From the NCBI GenBank assembly GCA_031409775.1, contig JANNXY010000009.1, positions 1 through 31,328 on the forward strand: a DNA stretch of 31,328 nucleotides. The letters are read 5' to 3'. A program made the translations under genes and the position numbers. This document shows positions 22,678 through 29,754 of the stretch, in pieces (position 1 is the stretch's first letter; every line of letters begins with the position of its first letter). The stretch is from JANNXY01 sp031409775. GTDB taxonomy: Bacteria > Patescibacteriota > Minisyncoccia > Phycocordibacterales > CAIZIN01. Below the pieces are notes generated by a model, which saw only the letters and a program-made list of their open reading frames with translations, had not been told where the DNA came from and ran no database searches.

Positions 22678-23268
22678 CTAGAGGTTTATAGCCTTGCAGA
22701 TATCATTGTGAACCTGCTCAATAGTCTGTTCACCGTTTATGGTTTGGAAATTGTAGTAATCATTACCCTTCATATAAGCTACAGCTTCTGCTGCGTCGGT
22801 ATCATACCAATCCATCCTAGCTGCGATACTATCAGTCGTATCATCGGAACGACCACGACTATGTAGCCTATCTATAGCCCACTGTCTGCTTACATCAATA
22901 TAAATTACAAAAGGCTTCTCATGGCCATAGAATTTGAGTGCGGACTCGAGTATCTTGGCTTCGCTCATACGACGTGGTGTGCCGTCAAACACGATATGCT
23001 CGGTACAAGTCACATTGTTTACAAGCATGTCAGCCCATGCCCAGATAGATAGAAATGAAGGCTGCAACCCCCCAGCACGAGCCACCTCTCGAGCTTTCTC
23101 TGCACTACAGGAATCTCCGTTTACAAATTCGCGGAACTTGTGACCAGGCTCAACATACAGAACAGGTTGCCCTGTCTTCTCCTTGAGCTTTTTAATTAGC
23201 AAATCAACCTGGGTGCCTTTGCCCGCACCAGACCGCCCGATAAATATGATTGTATGCAGAGGTTGCAT
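22678..23268 (-). CDS. adk: Adenylate kinase family protein, short-LID form
   Basis: The 196-residue protein has the P-loop GRSGAGKGT (residues 11-19) and the NMP-binding segment with FDGTPRRMSEA, the counterpart of the usual FDGFPRT. The LID region is short (SRGRSDDTTDSIAARMDWY) without the Cys4 zinc site. The enzyme interconverts ATP + AMP and 2 ADP. The sequence is diverged: GTPRR replaces GFPRT, and the segment after the P-loop differs, so substrate range could differ. Its place directly before map supports adk. It lies 3 bp after the small coiled-coil gene. Confidence 0.85.
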   Translation of the reverse strand: MQPLHTIIFIGRSGAGKGTQVDLLIKKLKEKTGQPVLYVEPGHKFREFVNGDSCSAEKAREVARAGGLQPSFLSIWAWADMLVNNVTCTEHIVFDGTPRRMSEAKILESALKFYGHEKPFVIYIDVSRQWAIDRLHSRGRSDDTTDSIAARMDWYDTDAAEAVAYMKGNDYYNFQTINGEQTIEQVHNDICKAINL

Positions 23269-23271
23269 AGA

Positions 23272-23568
23272 TTATTTTTTCTTTTCAAGCATTAAAACTT
23301 TTTTCTCTAGAGCAACAAATTCCTCATAACTAACTTTCGTATGCAGATCATACTTAATAAGTTCGATATCACCTTTGATTATTTCTGTGTTTTGAATTAT
23401 TTCACCAAACTGTTTTTCGTTTGATTCAATATGACCCTGAAGCATCTCGTACATTAAAGAAAATTTGTCATCAAAATGTTCCTTATACAAACCGAGATGG
23501 TGAGCAAATCTTTTCTCGATTTGCCCTAGCAGATCTTTATCATTTTGCTTTTTAGGCTCCTTTTTCAT
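23272..23568 (-). CDS. Small coiled-coil protein
   Basis: I choose ATG 23568 (98 residues) because GAGGGG lies just upstream; ATG 23577 would add three residues. After a lysine-rich start (MKKEPKKQNDKD), nearly the whole chain is a charged heptad-rich helix, ending LEKKVLMLEKKK. There is no signal peptide or membrane segment. It is the first gene of a tight group with adk and map. Its C-terminal half recalls that of the coiled-coil protein at 12969, another small-helix protein placed before a nucleotide kinase. I do not recognise a named family; the function is unknown. Confidence 0.65.
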   Translation of the reverse strand: MKKEPKKQNDKDLLGQIEKRFAHHLGLYKEHFDDKFSLMYEMLQGHIESNEKQFGEIIQNTEIIKGDIELIKYDLHTKVSYEEFVALEKKVLMLEKKK

Positions 23569-23605
23569 ACCCCTCATAATATCAAAAACCTCTCAATACT
23601 TCCTA

Positions 23606-23633
23606 TTGACATTTCAAATAATATGTGTAATAT
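23606..23633 (+). promoter_or_regulatory. Promoter of the hypothetical gene at 23672
   Basis: Perfect TTGACA (23606-23611), 16-bp spacer, TAATAT (23628-23633). It predicts a leader of about 32 nt without a Shine-Dalgarno sequence. Confidence 0.7.
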
Positions 23634-23671
23634 AGAACCTAGCAAAACCAGTTCTAACCACAACCAAATAC

Positions 23672-24226
23672 ATGATACTAGATCTCTACCTAAACTATGC
23701 AGGAGGGTACGTAAAGGCGTTCTTCCCTGTCAAAAAGGCTCAAACTTTCGTCCCACGAATCGGAGAATCAGTGGGGGTTCTACCAGATTTTCATGACCCC
23801 AAAGATATTCTCAACATGGATATCGAAAGACTCGCAAACAAAATCGCTATTGGTACGATGGATTTTCTTGATGAATCCTCCCCTCATCCAGATGATTCAG
23901 ACTCCTGGATAAACAAATGGCTTATCTTTCCTCAGAAAATTACACCAATTTTCTTCCAGGGAAGAGTGGTCTATGTAGTTTCAATATGTTACGATCTTAG
24001 CAATCCAAATGAACTAGACGAAAAGGGAGTCCTTCAGCACAAAGATGATATCGATAGGGGACAAAAAATGTTGGCTGAGAGCATCATTTACTCACTGGCT
24101 GCACAATATGATTGTCCAGCGATAATGGAGGAAATTTGCAATACCGACATTCCAGCCAAGGCTATAATGATTTCTCCAAGGGAGAGCTCTTTGGCAGTAA
24201 CAGCTACGGAAATGTATTTCCTTTGA
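23672..24226 (+). CDS. Hypothetical protein inserted between secY and adk
   Basis: The 184-residue soluble protein starts MILDLYLNYAGGYVKAFFPV and ends with a TGA stop. It has no signal peptide, membrane segment or motif I recognise. It is acidic, with a mixed alpha/beta pattern; GRVVYVVSICYDLSNPNE looks like a beta hairpin and RGQKMLAESIIYSLAAQYDC a helix. It has its own consensus promoter and a clean terminator, so it is a single-gene unit read against the ribosomal and secY genes. This unit and the next small gene break the usual secY-adk junction. Function unknown. Confidence 0.7.
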   Translation: MILDLYLNYAGGYVKAFFPVKKAQTFVPRIGESVGVLPDFHDPKDILNMDIERLANKIAIGTMDFLDESSPHPDDSDSWINKWLIFPQKITPIFFQGRVVYVVSICYDLSNPNELDEKGVLQHKDDIDRGQKMLAESIIYSLAAQYDCPAIMEEICNTDIPAKAIMISPRESSLAVTATEMYFL

Positions 24227-24250
24227 ACTTCCAATTTGGAAGTTCTTTTT
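24226..24250 (+). terminator. Rho-independent terminator
   Basis: The stem AACTTCC-AATTT-GGAAGTT begins at the last base of the stop codon and is followed by CTTTTTATTT. It closes the plus-strand hypothetical gene and sits directly after the convergent secY end. Confidence 0.8.
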
Positions 24251-24252
24251 AT

Positions 24253-25524
24253 TTAGTACTCTCTCACAGAAAGCTGGGCGTCAAGCTTCTTTACTAGATC
24301 GGTTACGACATTTACTACGATGAGGAGTGCTGTACCTCCGATAGCGAGAGACTGTATGCCAGTTACAGACTGGACGATGAGTGGAAGGATAGCGATGAAT
24401 CCGAGAAATACTGCACCGACGAGCGTAATACGAGTAACGATAGTTCCTATGTATTTGACAGTAGACTCACCCGGACGAACACCTGGGATAAATGCACCGT
24501 TCTTCTGTAGATTCTCTGCAATAGAGTTTGGGTCAAATGTAACGGCTGTGTAGAAATATGTAAATATCACAACTAGAGCGAAGTAGCCTGCACCGTATAT
24601 CCACTGGTTCGCTAGTAGTGCAAGTCCGGTAGATGCAACAGTCTGAACCCAAGCTTGTGGTAGAGTCGCGAGGAATGTAAATATTAGCTGTGGGAATAGG
24701 AGTAGTGATAGTGCAAATATGATAGGGATCACTCCAGCCTGGTTTAGGCGTAGTGGGATATATGTAGATACTCCTCCATAGACTTTGTTACCCCGAACGC
24801 GCTTGGCATATGTCACAGGCACTGGACGTTCTGCCTCTGTGATAAACACAACCGCAGCGATGATCACAAGTGACAATGCTAGGAATGCCAAATACAAAGG
24901 TATCTGTGATGGGTCATATGTCGCAACAAGCTGTGCAGTGACGGTGGGTAGCCTAGCAACGATACCAGCAAATATAATAAGTGATAGACCGTTACCAATA
25001 CCGAACTCGGTGATTAGCTCACCTATCCACATGAGTAGCACTGCCCCCGCAGCGATGGTGATCACGTTTACGAGGAAGCCGAACGGTGAGAGGTTTGGAA
25101 GTACCTGTTGCTTCTGAAGTAGTAGGATAAACCCGAACCCCTGTAGAAGAGCTAGCGGGATCGTGAGCAGTCTAGAATACTGGATAAACTGTCTACGACC
25201 TGTCTCACCTGACTCTGAATACATCTCTTTGAGTGTTGGGAATATCATGGTGAGTAGCTGCATGATGATCGATGCTGTGATATATGGTCCAACACCAAGC
25301 ATAACGATAGATATACTAGACAATCCTCCGCCAGAGAATACATCGAGGAGACCTAGGAACTGATTGTTGGCGAACAGTCTGGTCAGTGCAGTAGTATCGA
25401 CACCCGGGATTGGGATTGTAGAAAGGAAGCGAAACACAACCAATGCGCCCAAAGTAAAAAGTAATCGTGTTCGTAGAGTGGAATCAGCGATTAGCAATTT
25501 TAATTTTTGGACAAAGGTTTGCAT
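24253..25524 (-). CDS. secY: Protein translocase subunit SecY
   Basis: The 423-residue protein has the ten transmembrane helices of SecY. Landmarks are the start MQTFVQKLKLLIADSTLRTR, the TIPIPGVDT loop, the plug region with FSGGGLSSISIVMLGVGPYI, and ESGETGRRQFIQYSRLLTIP. The basic loop KRVRGNKVYGG and the C-terminal FIPGVRPGE are also conserved. SecY forms the membrane channel that passes the signal-peptide proteins found elsewhere in this window. It lies 4 bp after rplO and is the last gene of the cluster. No terminator of its own is obvious, though a convergent hairpin follows. Confidence 0.97.
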   Translation of the reverse strand: MQTFVQKLKLLIADSTLRTRLLFTLGALVVFRFLSTIPIPGVDTTALTRLFANNQFLGLLDVFSGGGLSSISIVMLGVGPYITASIIMQLLTMIFPTLKEMYSESGETGRRQFIQYSRLLTIPLALLQGFGFILLLQKQQVLPNLSPFGFLVNVITIAAGAVLLMWIGELITEFGIGNGLSLIIFAGIVARLPTVTAQLVATYDPSQIPLYLAFLALSLVIIAAVVFITEAERPVPVTYAKRVRGNKVYGGVSTYIPLRLNQAGVIPIIFALSLLLFPQLIFTFLATLPQAWVQTVASTGLALLANQWIYGAGYFALVVIFTYFYTAVTFDPNSIAENLQKNGAFIPGVRPGESTVKYIGTIVTRITLVGAVFLGFIAILPLIVQSVTGIQSLAIGGTALLIVVNVVTDLVKKLDAQLSVREY

Positions 25525-25528
25525 AAGT

Positions 25529-25963
25529 TTAAGAAGTTTTCTTGTCGGCGATCTTGGCTGCGGCAGCTGCTGATATAGTGCATCCAGATATAGTTATCTG
25601 CTTGGATAGGCTACCTGTAGCGAGTATCTTTACCTTTGGTAATTTGCCAGAACGCATAGATATCACTTTCTTCTCCAGTAGATACTGTGGAGTTACCACA
25701 TCTCCATTCTGAACGATTTTCTCTAGGATTTCTAGATTGACAGCTACAGGCTTCACTTCTCGAGTCTTGAAGCTGTTTTTACCTCTTCCACGCTGCTTTG
25801 GGAGTTTCTTGATTATATCTCGGAGTTCGGGACGTTTCTTGCGACCCGCACGTGCATTCTGACCCTTGGTTCCTCTTCCAGCAGTCTTGCCTCTGGTTCC
25901 TCCGCGTCCGACTTGGACACTGCGCTTGCGTTTGGTCTTTGATTTTAGATTGTGTGTTTGCAT
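25529..25963 (-). CDS. rplO: 50S ribosomal protein L15
   Basis: The 144-residue protein has the L15 N-terminus rich in Gly and Arg (KRSVQVGRGGTRGKTAGRGT, then KGQNARAG), and the conserved C-terminal core with KVKILATGSLSKQITISGC. L15 is a late assembly protein of the large subunit. It follows rpsE after only 18 bp; the L30 gene normally found between them is missing, a hallmark of Candidate Phyla Radiation genomes. Confidence 0.95.
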   Translation of the reverse strand: MQTHNLKSKTKRKRSVQVGRGGTRGKTAGRGTKGQNARAGRKKRPELRDIIKKLPKQRGRGKNSFKTREVKPVAVNLEILEKIVQNGDVVTPQYLLEKKVISMRSGKLPKVKILATGSLSKQITISGCTISAAAAAKIADKKTS

Positions 25964-25981
25964 GATGGTTAATTATGTAGA

Positions 25982-26503
25982 TTATTTTGACTTTTTCTTC
26001 AAGCCAGACAGAGCCTTTAGGGTTGCCTGTGCGATGTTTAATTTGTTCTTGCTAGGAGAAAGCAGTTTGGCATTCACGTTCGTTATACCTGCGAGCTCGA
26101 GCACAGTTCGCACAGCAGATCCAGCTACTAGTCCGCGAGCTGGAGCTGGCATAATGGTGACACGTCCACTAGAGTATTTGGCTTCTACATCATGCGGGAT
26201 GGAGCTAGTCTTGGTGATTGGTACTGTGATCATAGATTTCTTTGCTGACCTTACAGCCTTCTCGATAGCGATCTGGGTATCTACACCCTTGCCGGTACCT
26301 ACGCCAACCTTACCCTTCTTGTCACCGATAGCGATAGCAACAGAGAATGCCATACGACGTCCTCCTGATGTTACTCGAGTTACGCGTCGGATAGCTATGA
26401 TCTTTTGGTCGAATTCAGGCTTGACGCGTTCGCGGCCGTCACGCTTGAGTGAGCGACGGTTTTTTGTAAATTCCTTTTTCTTTTCTGTTGTTGTTTCTAT
26501 CAT
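25982..26503 (-). CDS. rpsE: 30S ribosomal protein S5
   Basis: The 173-residue protein shows the S5 double-stranded RNA-binding domain (FDQKIIAIRRVTRVTSGGRR, MAFSVAIAIGDKKGKVGVGT) and the C-terminal domain with the GLVAGSAVRTVLELAGITNV signature. S5 helps keep decoding accurate and contacts the mRNA entry site. Nine bp separate it from rplR. The ATG has no Shine-Dalgarno sequence. The extra C-terminal residues KNKLNIAQATLKALSGLKKK are within the family range. Confidence 0.96.
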   Translation of the reverse strand: MIETTTEKKKEFTKNRRSLKRDGRERVKPEFDQKIIAIRRVTRVTSGGRRMAFSVAIAIGDKKGKVGVGTGKGVDTQIAIEKAVRSAKKSMITVPITKTSSIPHDVEAKYSSGRVTIMPAPARGLVAGSAVRTVLELAGITNVNAKLLSPSKNKLNIAQATLKALSGLKKKSK

Positions 26504-26512
26504 AGTATAAAA

Positions 26513-26857
26513 TTAAAATTCTAGTCCACCTGCCCTCGCCGCATCTGCGAGAACTTTTATCTGGCCAATGTATTCGAACCCACCTCGGTCAAACACTGCC
26601 TTGGCAATATTCTTTGCCACAGCTTTCTCGGCAATGCCCTTGCCTACCGCCTCGGCTGCAGCAACTCCACGCTTTTTGGTATCTCGAGAATTCATTGCTA
26701 CTAGAGTAGTACCGGCATCATCATCGATAAGCTGAGCATATATGAATTTATTGGACCTAAACACCGCTAGTCTCGGGCGCTCTGCGGTACCAGAAAGCCT
26801 CGCTCTAATGCGGTTGTGTCTTCGATTCCTGCGAGTTGTTTTAAATGATGTAGTCAT
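26513..26857 (-). CDS. rplR: 50S ribosomal protein L18
   Basis: The 114-residue protein starts with a basic tail (MTTSFKTTRRNRRHNRIRAR) then GTAERPRLAVFRSNKFIYAQ and LIDDDAGTTLVAMNS, the standard L18 core, ending FDRGGFEYIGQIKVLADAAR. It binds 5S rRNA and joins it to the central protuberance. It is the fourth gene of the cluster, 20 bp after rplF. Confidence 0.95.
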   Translation of the reverse strand: MTTSFKTTRRNRRHNRIRARLSGTAERPRLAVFRSNKFIYAQLIDDDAGTTLVAMNSRDTKKRGVAAAEAVGKGIAEKAVAKNIAKAVFDRGGFEYIGQIKVLADAARAGGLEF

Positions 26858-26877
26858 AGGTGTATTGTTACAATTTA

Positions 26878-27411
26878 CTATACGGATTTCTTGCCTTGCT
26901 TGCGGCGGATCACTTCGTCTTCGTATCGGATTCCCTTACCTTTGTAAGGTTCAGGTTTCTTCTGAGATCTCACCTTGGCGGCGAATTGCCCGACTAGGCC
27001 TTTGTCTATACCAGAGATGTTTAGATTGTTCTTCTCCATGACAACCTTGATTCCAGTAGGAATCTGGACTTTGACCTGGTGAGAAAACCCTACTGACATC
27101 ACAACCTCCTCGCCTTTCACATCAGCCTTGAAGCCGATACCATCGACTATGAGCTTCTTCTGAAAGCCTTTGGTAACTCCTTCGAACATGTTCTTTATGA
27201 GTGAGGCAAATGTTCCCCATAGAGCCATGGTCTCTAGCTTGTCATCTTGTGGAGTAAGTCTAACACCTCCCTCATCAGTAGTAACAGCGATACAAGGAAG
27301 GATTTCCTGAGTGAGCTCGCCCAGAGGACCTCTGACAGTAGCGGTTGAATCAGCAAAGGAGAATGTTACTTTCTCTGGAATTGGTATGCTTTTTTTTGCT
27401 ATTCGTGACAT
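26878..27411 (-). CDS. rplF: 50S ribosomal protein L6
   Basis: The 177-residue protein has two tandem L6 domains. It begins MSRIAKKSIPIPEKVTFSFA, continues through GPLGELTQEI, and ends with the conserved RSQKKPEPYKGKGIRYEDEV. It sits at the base of the L7/L12 stalk near the factor-binding site. Nine bp separate it from rpsH; no Shine-Dalgarno sequence precedes the ATG. Confidence 0.96.
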   Translation of the reverse strand: MSRIAKKSIPIPEKVTFSFADSTATVRGPLGELTQEILPCIAVTTDEGGVRLTPQDDKLETMALWGTFASLIKNMFEGVTKGFQKKLIVDGIGFKADVKGEEVVMSVGFSHQVKVQIPTGIKVVMEKNNLNISGIDKGLVGQFAAKVRSQKKPEPYKGKGIRYEDEVIRRKQGKKSV

Positions 27412-27420
27412 ATAAGTTTG

Positions 27421-27804
27421 TTACCAGATTTTAAATAATACTTCTCCTCCTACGTTCTTTTCACGAGCCTGTCTGTGAGTAAGTATACCTAATGGTGTTG
27501 TGAGTACATATAGACCTTTGATACGAGAGTTGGCGAGGATTTCTTTGGAACCTCGGTATACTCTGCGAGAGAATTTGGAAACTCGGCGAGCTCCTACCAC
27601 AGGCATTGCTGGGTTTAGTTTCACCTCGGCGAATTTGACTATAGGCTTGCCTACTTTCTTTATCTCTAACACAAAGCCCTGGGTCTTTAGTAATTCGAGC
27701 ACTGCATCGATCATCTTGGAATAAGGTAATACGATAGTGTCCTTGTGGGCTGTGCTTCCTGTCTTTAGACCGTTTATTAGCTCGGCAATGTAATCTCTTA
27801 CCAT
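27421..27804 (-). CDS. rpsH: 30S ribosomal protein S8
   Basis: The 127-residue protein begins MVRDYIAELINGLKTGSTAH and contains IKGLYVLTTPLGILTHRQAR near the C-terminus, both S8 landmarks. It binds helix 21 of 16S rRNA and in other bacteria represses translation of the spc operon. The ATG overlaps the end of the S14 gene by 7 bp, so translation is coupled. Confidence 0.95.
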   Translation of the reverse strand: MVRDYIAELINGLKTGSTAHKDTIVLPYSKMIDAVLELLKTQGFVLEIKKVGKPIVKFAEVKLNPAMPVVGARRVSKFSRRVYRGSKEILANSRIKGLYVLTTPLGILTHRQAREKNVGGEVLFKIW

Positions 27805-27983
27805 GATGATTTTTTAACCCCAGGAATTAGGCCTTCGTTGGCATATTCCCTAAAGCAGATACGGCAAAGCTCAAACTCGCGCATGTAGCCGCGCTTGCGA
27901 CCACATCGGAAACAACGACGAACGACCCGAGTTGAGAACTTGGGTGTCTTCGCCGCACGCGCTTTGACTGATGCTTTTGCCAT
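27798..27983 (-). CDS. rpsN: 30S ribosomal protein S14, zinc-binding (type Z)
   Basis: The 61-residue protein has the C+ form zinc finger: RCFRCGRKRGYMREFELCRI with a following C (CxxC at 24/27, CxxC at 40/43), and ends GLIPGVKKSSW, typical of type Z S14. It lies in the 30S head near the tRNA sites. It is the first gene of the cluster: L5, L24 and L14, which normally precede it, are not here. A near-perfect promoter and a hairpin leader lie directly upstream. Confidence 0.96.
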   Translation of the reverse strand: MAKASVKARAAKTPKFSTRVVRRCFRCGRKRGYMREFELCRICFREYANEGLIPGVKKSSW

Positions 27984-27995
27984 AGATAATTAAAG

Positions 27996-28012
27996 AAGCT
28001 CTATAAGAGCTT
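27996..28012 (-). promoter_or_regulatory. Hairpin at the 5' end of the ribosomal-protein mRNA
   Basis: A perfect 7-bp hairpin (AAGCTCT-TAT-AGAGCTT on the minus strand) lies between the predicted transcription start (about 28014) and the rpsN ATG. The stem begins 1-3 nt from the mRNA 5' end, a place where hairpins protect mRNAs from decay or serve as binding sites. Confidence 0.45.
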
Positions 28013-28020
28013 GTCCGGCT

Positions 28021-28049
28021 ATATTAGCAAAGGGTTTACCCGATGTCAA
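28021..28049 (-). promoter_or_regulatory. Consensus promoter of the S14-SecY cluster
   Basis: TTGACA (28049-28044), a 17-bp spacer and TAATAT (28026-28021) on the minus strand, giving a leader of about 31 nt to the rpsN ATG. This is one of the strongest promoters in the window. A 52-bp repeat shared with the promoter at 31153 ends 5 bp upstream of its -35 box. Confidence 0.8.
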
Positions 28050-28054
28050 CAGAG

Positions 28055-28106
28055 AGTCTCCTCCCACTCACAATGAGCATCAAATGAATCCCATCTCCTA
28101 GGTAAA
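28055..28106 (-). repeat. Promoter-associated 52-bp repeat, copy 1
   Basis: This 52-bp segment matches 31188-31239 at 48 of 52 positions, with the first 31 bp identical. Both copies have the same orientation and lie exactly 5 bp upstream of a -35 box. In the minus-strand frame both could encode YLG-[DN]-GI-[HD]-LMLIVSGRRL, so a coding remnant is an alternative to a regulatory site. Confidence 0.7.
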
Positions 28107-28143
28107 TGGTTACAAAAAGGTCAATCGCCACTAGTGTCCAATT

Positions 28144-28167
28144 AAAAACTCTCCCAATAAGGGAGAG
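28144..28167 (-). terminator. Rho-independent terminator, minus strand
   Basis: CTCTCCC-TTATT-GGGAGAG followed by TTTTTAATT on the minus strand. A stronger terminator already lies upstream at 28401, so this one either protects the ribosomal promoter from read-through or ends an unrecognised minus-strand transcript between them. Read on the plus strand, the same stem contains a GGGAG just before an ATG. Confidence 0.55.
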
Positions 28168-28179
28168 AAATGAAGAAAG

Positions 28180-28449
28180 TTGCGAAACAGCAACGCGGTT
28201 GTGAGAATTGAAGTCGTTGTCGAGCCAATTATCGTTCTCGATCCACTTCGCACCATTACGGTAGAGGCACCGAACACGCCGATCGTCGCCAGAGCCGAAC
28301 TGGGCTTCGACAAATACTACGATATTGATACCGGAAGCTTCGTCTGGCATCAAGTGCCAATTCTCCGACCTTTTGTAGAAGATGAAGTCATCATCAAGAT
28401 AAAAACCCCAGCTCCTGCTGGGGTCATGAAGGCTACTCCCCTTTGCTAG
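28180..28449 (+). CDS. Uncertain small protein gene, start unclear or frameshifted
   Basis: The plus frame encodes up to 89 residues from a TTG. From about residue 8 it reads like a real beta-rich protein: RIEVVVEPIIVLDPLRTITV and ARAELGFDKYYDIDTGSFVW. The only good ATG with a Shine-Dalgarno-like GGGAG is at 28170, in another frame, and stops after 13 codons (MKKVAKQQRGCEN). A frameshift, recoding or decayed 5' end are all possible. The 3' end overlaps the convergent membrane-protein gene by 17 bp and contains its terminator. No family recognised; the gene may be spurious. Confidence 0.35.
   Translation: MRNSNAVVRIEVVVEPIIVLDPLRTITVEAPNTPIVARAELGFDKYYDIDTGSFVWHQVPILRPFVEDEVIIKIKTPAPAGVMKATPLC
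28401..28423 (-). terminator. Rho-independent terminator after the TM-helix protein gene
   Basis: CCCCAGC-AGGA-GCTGGGG followed by TTTTT on the minus strand, 9 bp after the stop of the membrane protein gene. Confidence 0.85.
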
Positions 28450-29119
28450 AAATCTCCCTTCTTACCTTTTCTATATAGTTGGCTGCTGCTTGCTGCCCAC
28501 CGAGTCCGAACGATAGCCCAAATGCTAATGCTAGAGCCACTATAACACCAGTAAATGCTATCTCTATAACTCGGGCTGCAATGTTGAGCTGGAGCAGAGC
28601 TGCGAGTATGCCGAATACCCAGATGGACCATTTGGCTATAGTTCCAATGAGCCCAGCAGATGTAACCTCTGCTGCCTTGGCTGCACGTATTACAGCCTTG
28701 CGAACTGCTTCACCTATAACTGCAGATAATAGTAATATAAATACTGCAGCTATTACTTGTGGAATATAATTGAGGACTACTCCCTGTAGAAATGCATTGA
28801 CCTGATATAGTTCTAAGACATTGAACGAACCGACGAGTGATACCGCGATGATGAACCATTTAAATAGCGCCCCGATAAATTCTCCTGAATTGAGAGTGAG
28901 ACCGATGCGGGTAACCAATTCATCGATACCAGCCGCACGCAGTGCTTCATCGAGTCTTATTATACCTATGATCTGAGCTATGACCTTGGCAACGAGCGCA
29001 CCAACGATCCAGCCAATAATAACGATCAGGATTGCGATAATAATCTTTGGAGAATAGTTAACGATTCCAATCCAGATGTCGATAAATGATTGAGAGATCA
29101 CATTGTTCCAAATATTCAT
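28433..29119 (-). CDS. TM-helix repeat, mechanosensitive-channel-like membrane protein
   Basis: The 228-residue protein has about five hydrophobic helices. Two segments match the conserved TM-helix repeat found in CmpX and MscS-related proteins: IIAILIVIIGWIVGALVAKV with IGIIRLDEALRAAGIDELVT, and VIAAVFILLLSAVIGEAVRK. The last helix ends LAFGLSFGLGGQQAAANYIE, like the pore-lining helix and its G-rich end in MscS. There is no C-terminal beta domain of true MscS, so gating may differ. A role in osmotic response is plausible by family. It is flanked by an extended -10 promoter and a strong terminator, so it is a single-gene unit. Confidence 0.75.
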   Translation of the reverse strand: MNIWNNVISQSFIDIWIGIVNYSPKIIIAILIVIIGWIVGALVAKVIAQIIGIIRLDEALRAAGIDELVTRIGLTLNSGEFIGALFKWFIIAVSLVGSFNVLELYQVNAFLQGVVLNYIPQVIAAVFILLLSAVIGEAVRKAVIRAAKAAEVTSAGLIGTIAKWSIWVFGILAALLQLNIAARVIEIAFTGVIVALALAFGLSFGLGGQQAAANYIEKVRREISSKGE

Positions 29120-29159
29120 AAAATATATATTAGTTGTAATAGCGGAAATCCGCCCCTAC

Positions 29160-29168
29160 ATTATACCA
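29160..29168 (-). promoter_or_regulatory. Extended -10 promoter of the TM-helix gene
   Basis: TGG-TATAAT on the minus strand (extended -10), 40 nt before the ATG at 29119. The leader contains a small GCGGA-TT-TCCGC inverted repeat. Confidence 0.55.
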
Positions 29169-29176
29169 CGCTAGGA

Positions 29177-29737
29177 TTACTTTAGGGCTATCTTGTCCAG
29201 GAGAACCTGGTGGTTGAAATCGAGTATATCCCGCACCAGCTTGTCATACATACCGTACCTGTATTTGAAGTCATCGGTTTCAAATATAACATACTGTAGC
29301 TCCCTACCCATATCAGCCTCGATAGACCTGATAGCATTCTCGGCCACACTCGTCTTTATATTGTCACCTACCACTACTAGGTCTACTCGTCCATCCCAGT
29401 CATGTAGGAACACACCAGCCACAACAACGAATTTTAGCTTACCAGCTCTGGATAGTCTGCCGATGATTTCCTTGTCGTTTATCGCACCTGTAGCGAGTAG
29501 AAATTCGCGGAGAGGCTTGAGTAACTCTAGCTCCTGATCGAGTCCATACCCAGCAGCGCGTTTTTTAATTAAACCCATTTTGACAAGTATCGCTAGGTTG
29601 GCTTTGGCTTCACGGACGCTTACTTTGGCCTTGGTGATTATGTCTTCCCTGGACAGAACCCATTCTGGATTAAATACAAAAAGCTTGGTGAGTTTTACCT
29701 TGGCCGGTGTTCCAAATAGTAAGGAGAGTATATCCAT
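29177..29737 (-). CDS. Winged-helix protein with nucleotidyltransferase-like domain
   Basis: I start at ATG 29737 (186 residues), 8 nt after a TATAAT box; an in-frame TTG lies two codons upstream. Residues about 15-65 form a winged helix (WVLSREDIITKAKVSVREAK, LVKMGLIKKRAAGYGLD). Residues about 90-180 resemble a minimal nucleotidyltransferase fold: KFVVVAGVFLHDWDGRVDLV holds a D-x-x-x-D-like pair and KYRYGMYDKLVRDILDFNHQ is a C-terminal helix. The GS of active enzymes is replaced by GV, so it may be inactive and work as a sensor or regulator. The function is unknown. It appears independent of the AbiE locus. Confidence 0.65.
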   Translation of the reverse strand: MDILSLLFGTPAKVKLTKLFVFNPEWVLSREDIITKAKVSVREAKANLAILVKMGLIKKRAAGYGLDQELELLKPLREFLLATGAINDKEIIGRLSRAGKLKFVVVAGVFLHDWDGRVDLVVVGDNIKTSVAENAIRSIEADMGRELQYVIFETDDFKYRYGMYDKLVRDILDFNHQVLLDKIALK

Positions 29738-29745
29738 GAGCAAGG

Positions 29746-29754
29746 ATTATAGCA
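29746..29754 (-). promoter_or_regulatory. Extended -10 promoter of the winged-helix gene
   Basis: TGC-TATAAT on the minus strand ends 8 nt before the ATG at 29737, predicting a leader of 1-2 nt. It overlaps the last codons of the 28-residue peptide frame. Confidence 0.5.

Noticed and set aside
28036..28353. Minus-strand open frame of 105 codons
   Set aside because: It runs through the hairpin terminator, the 52-bp repeat and the -35 box of the ribosomal promoter, and the plus frame has the better codon pattern.
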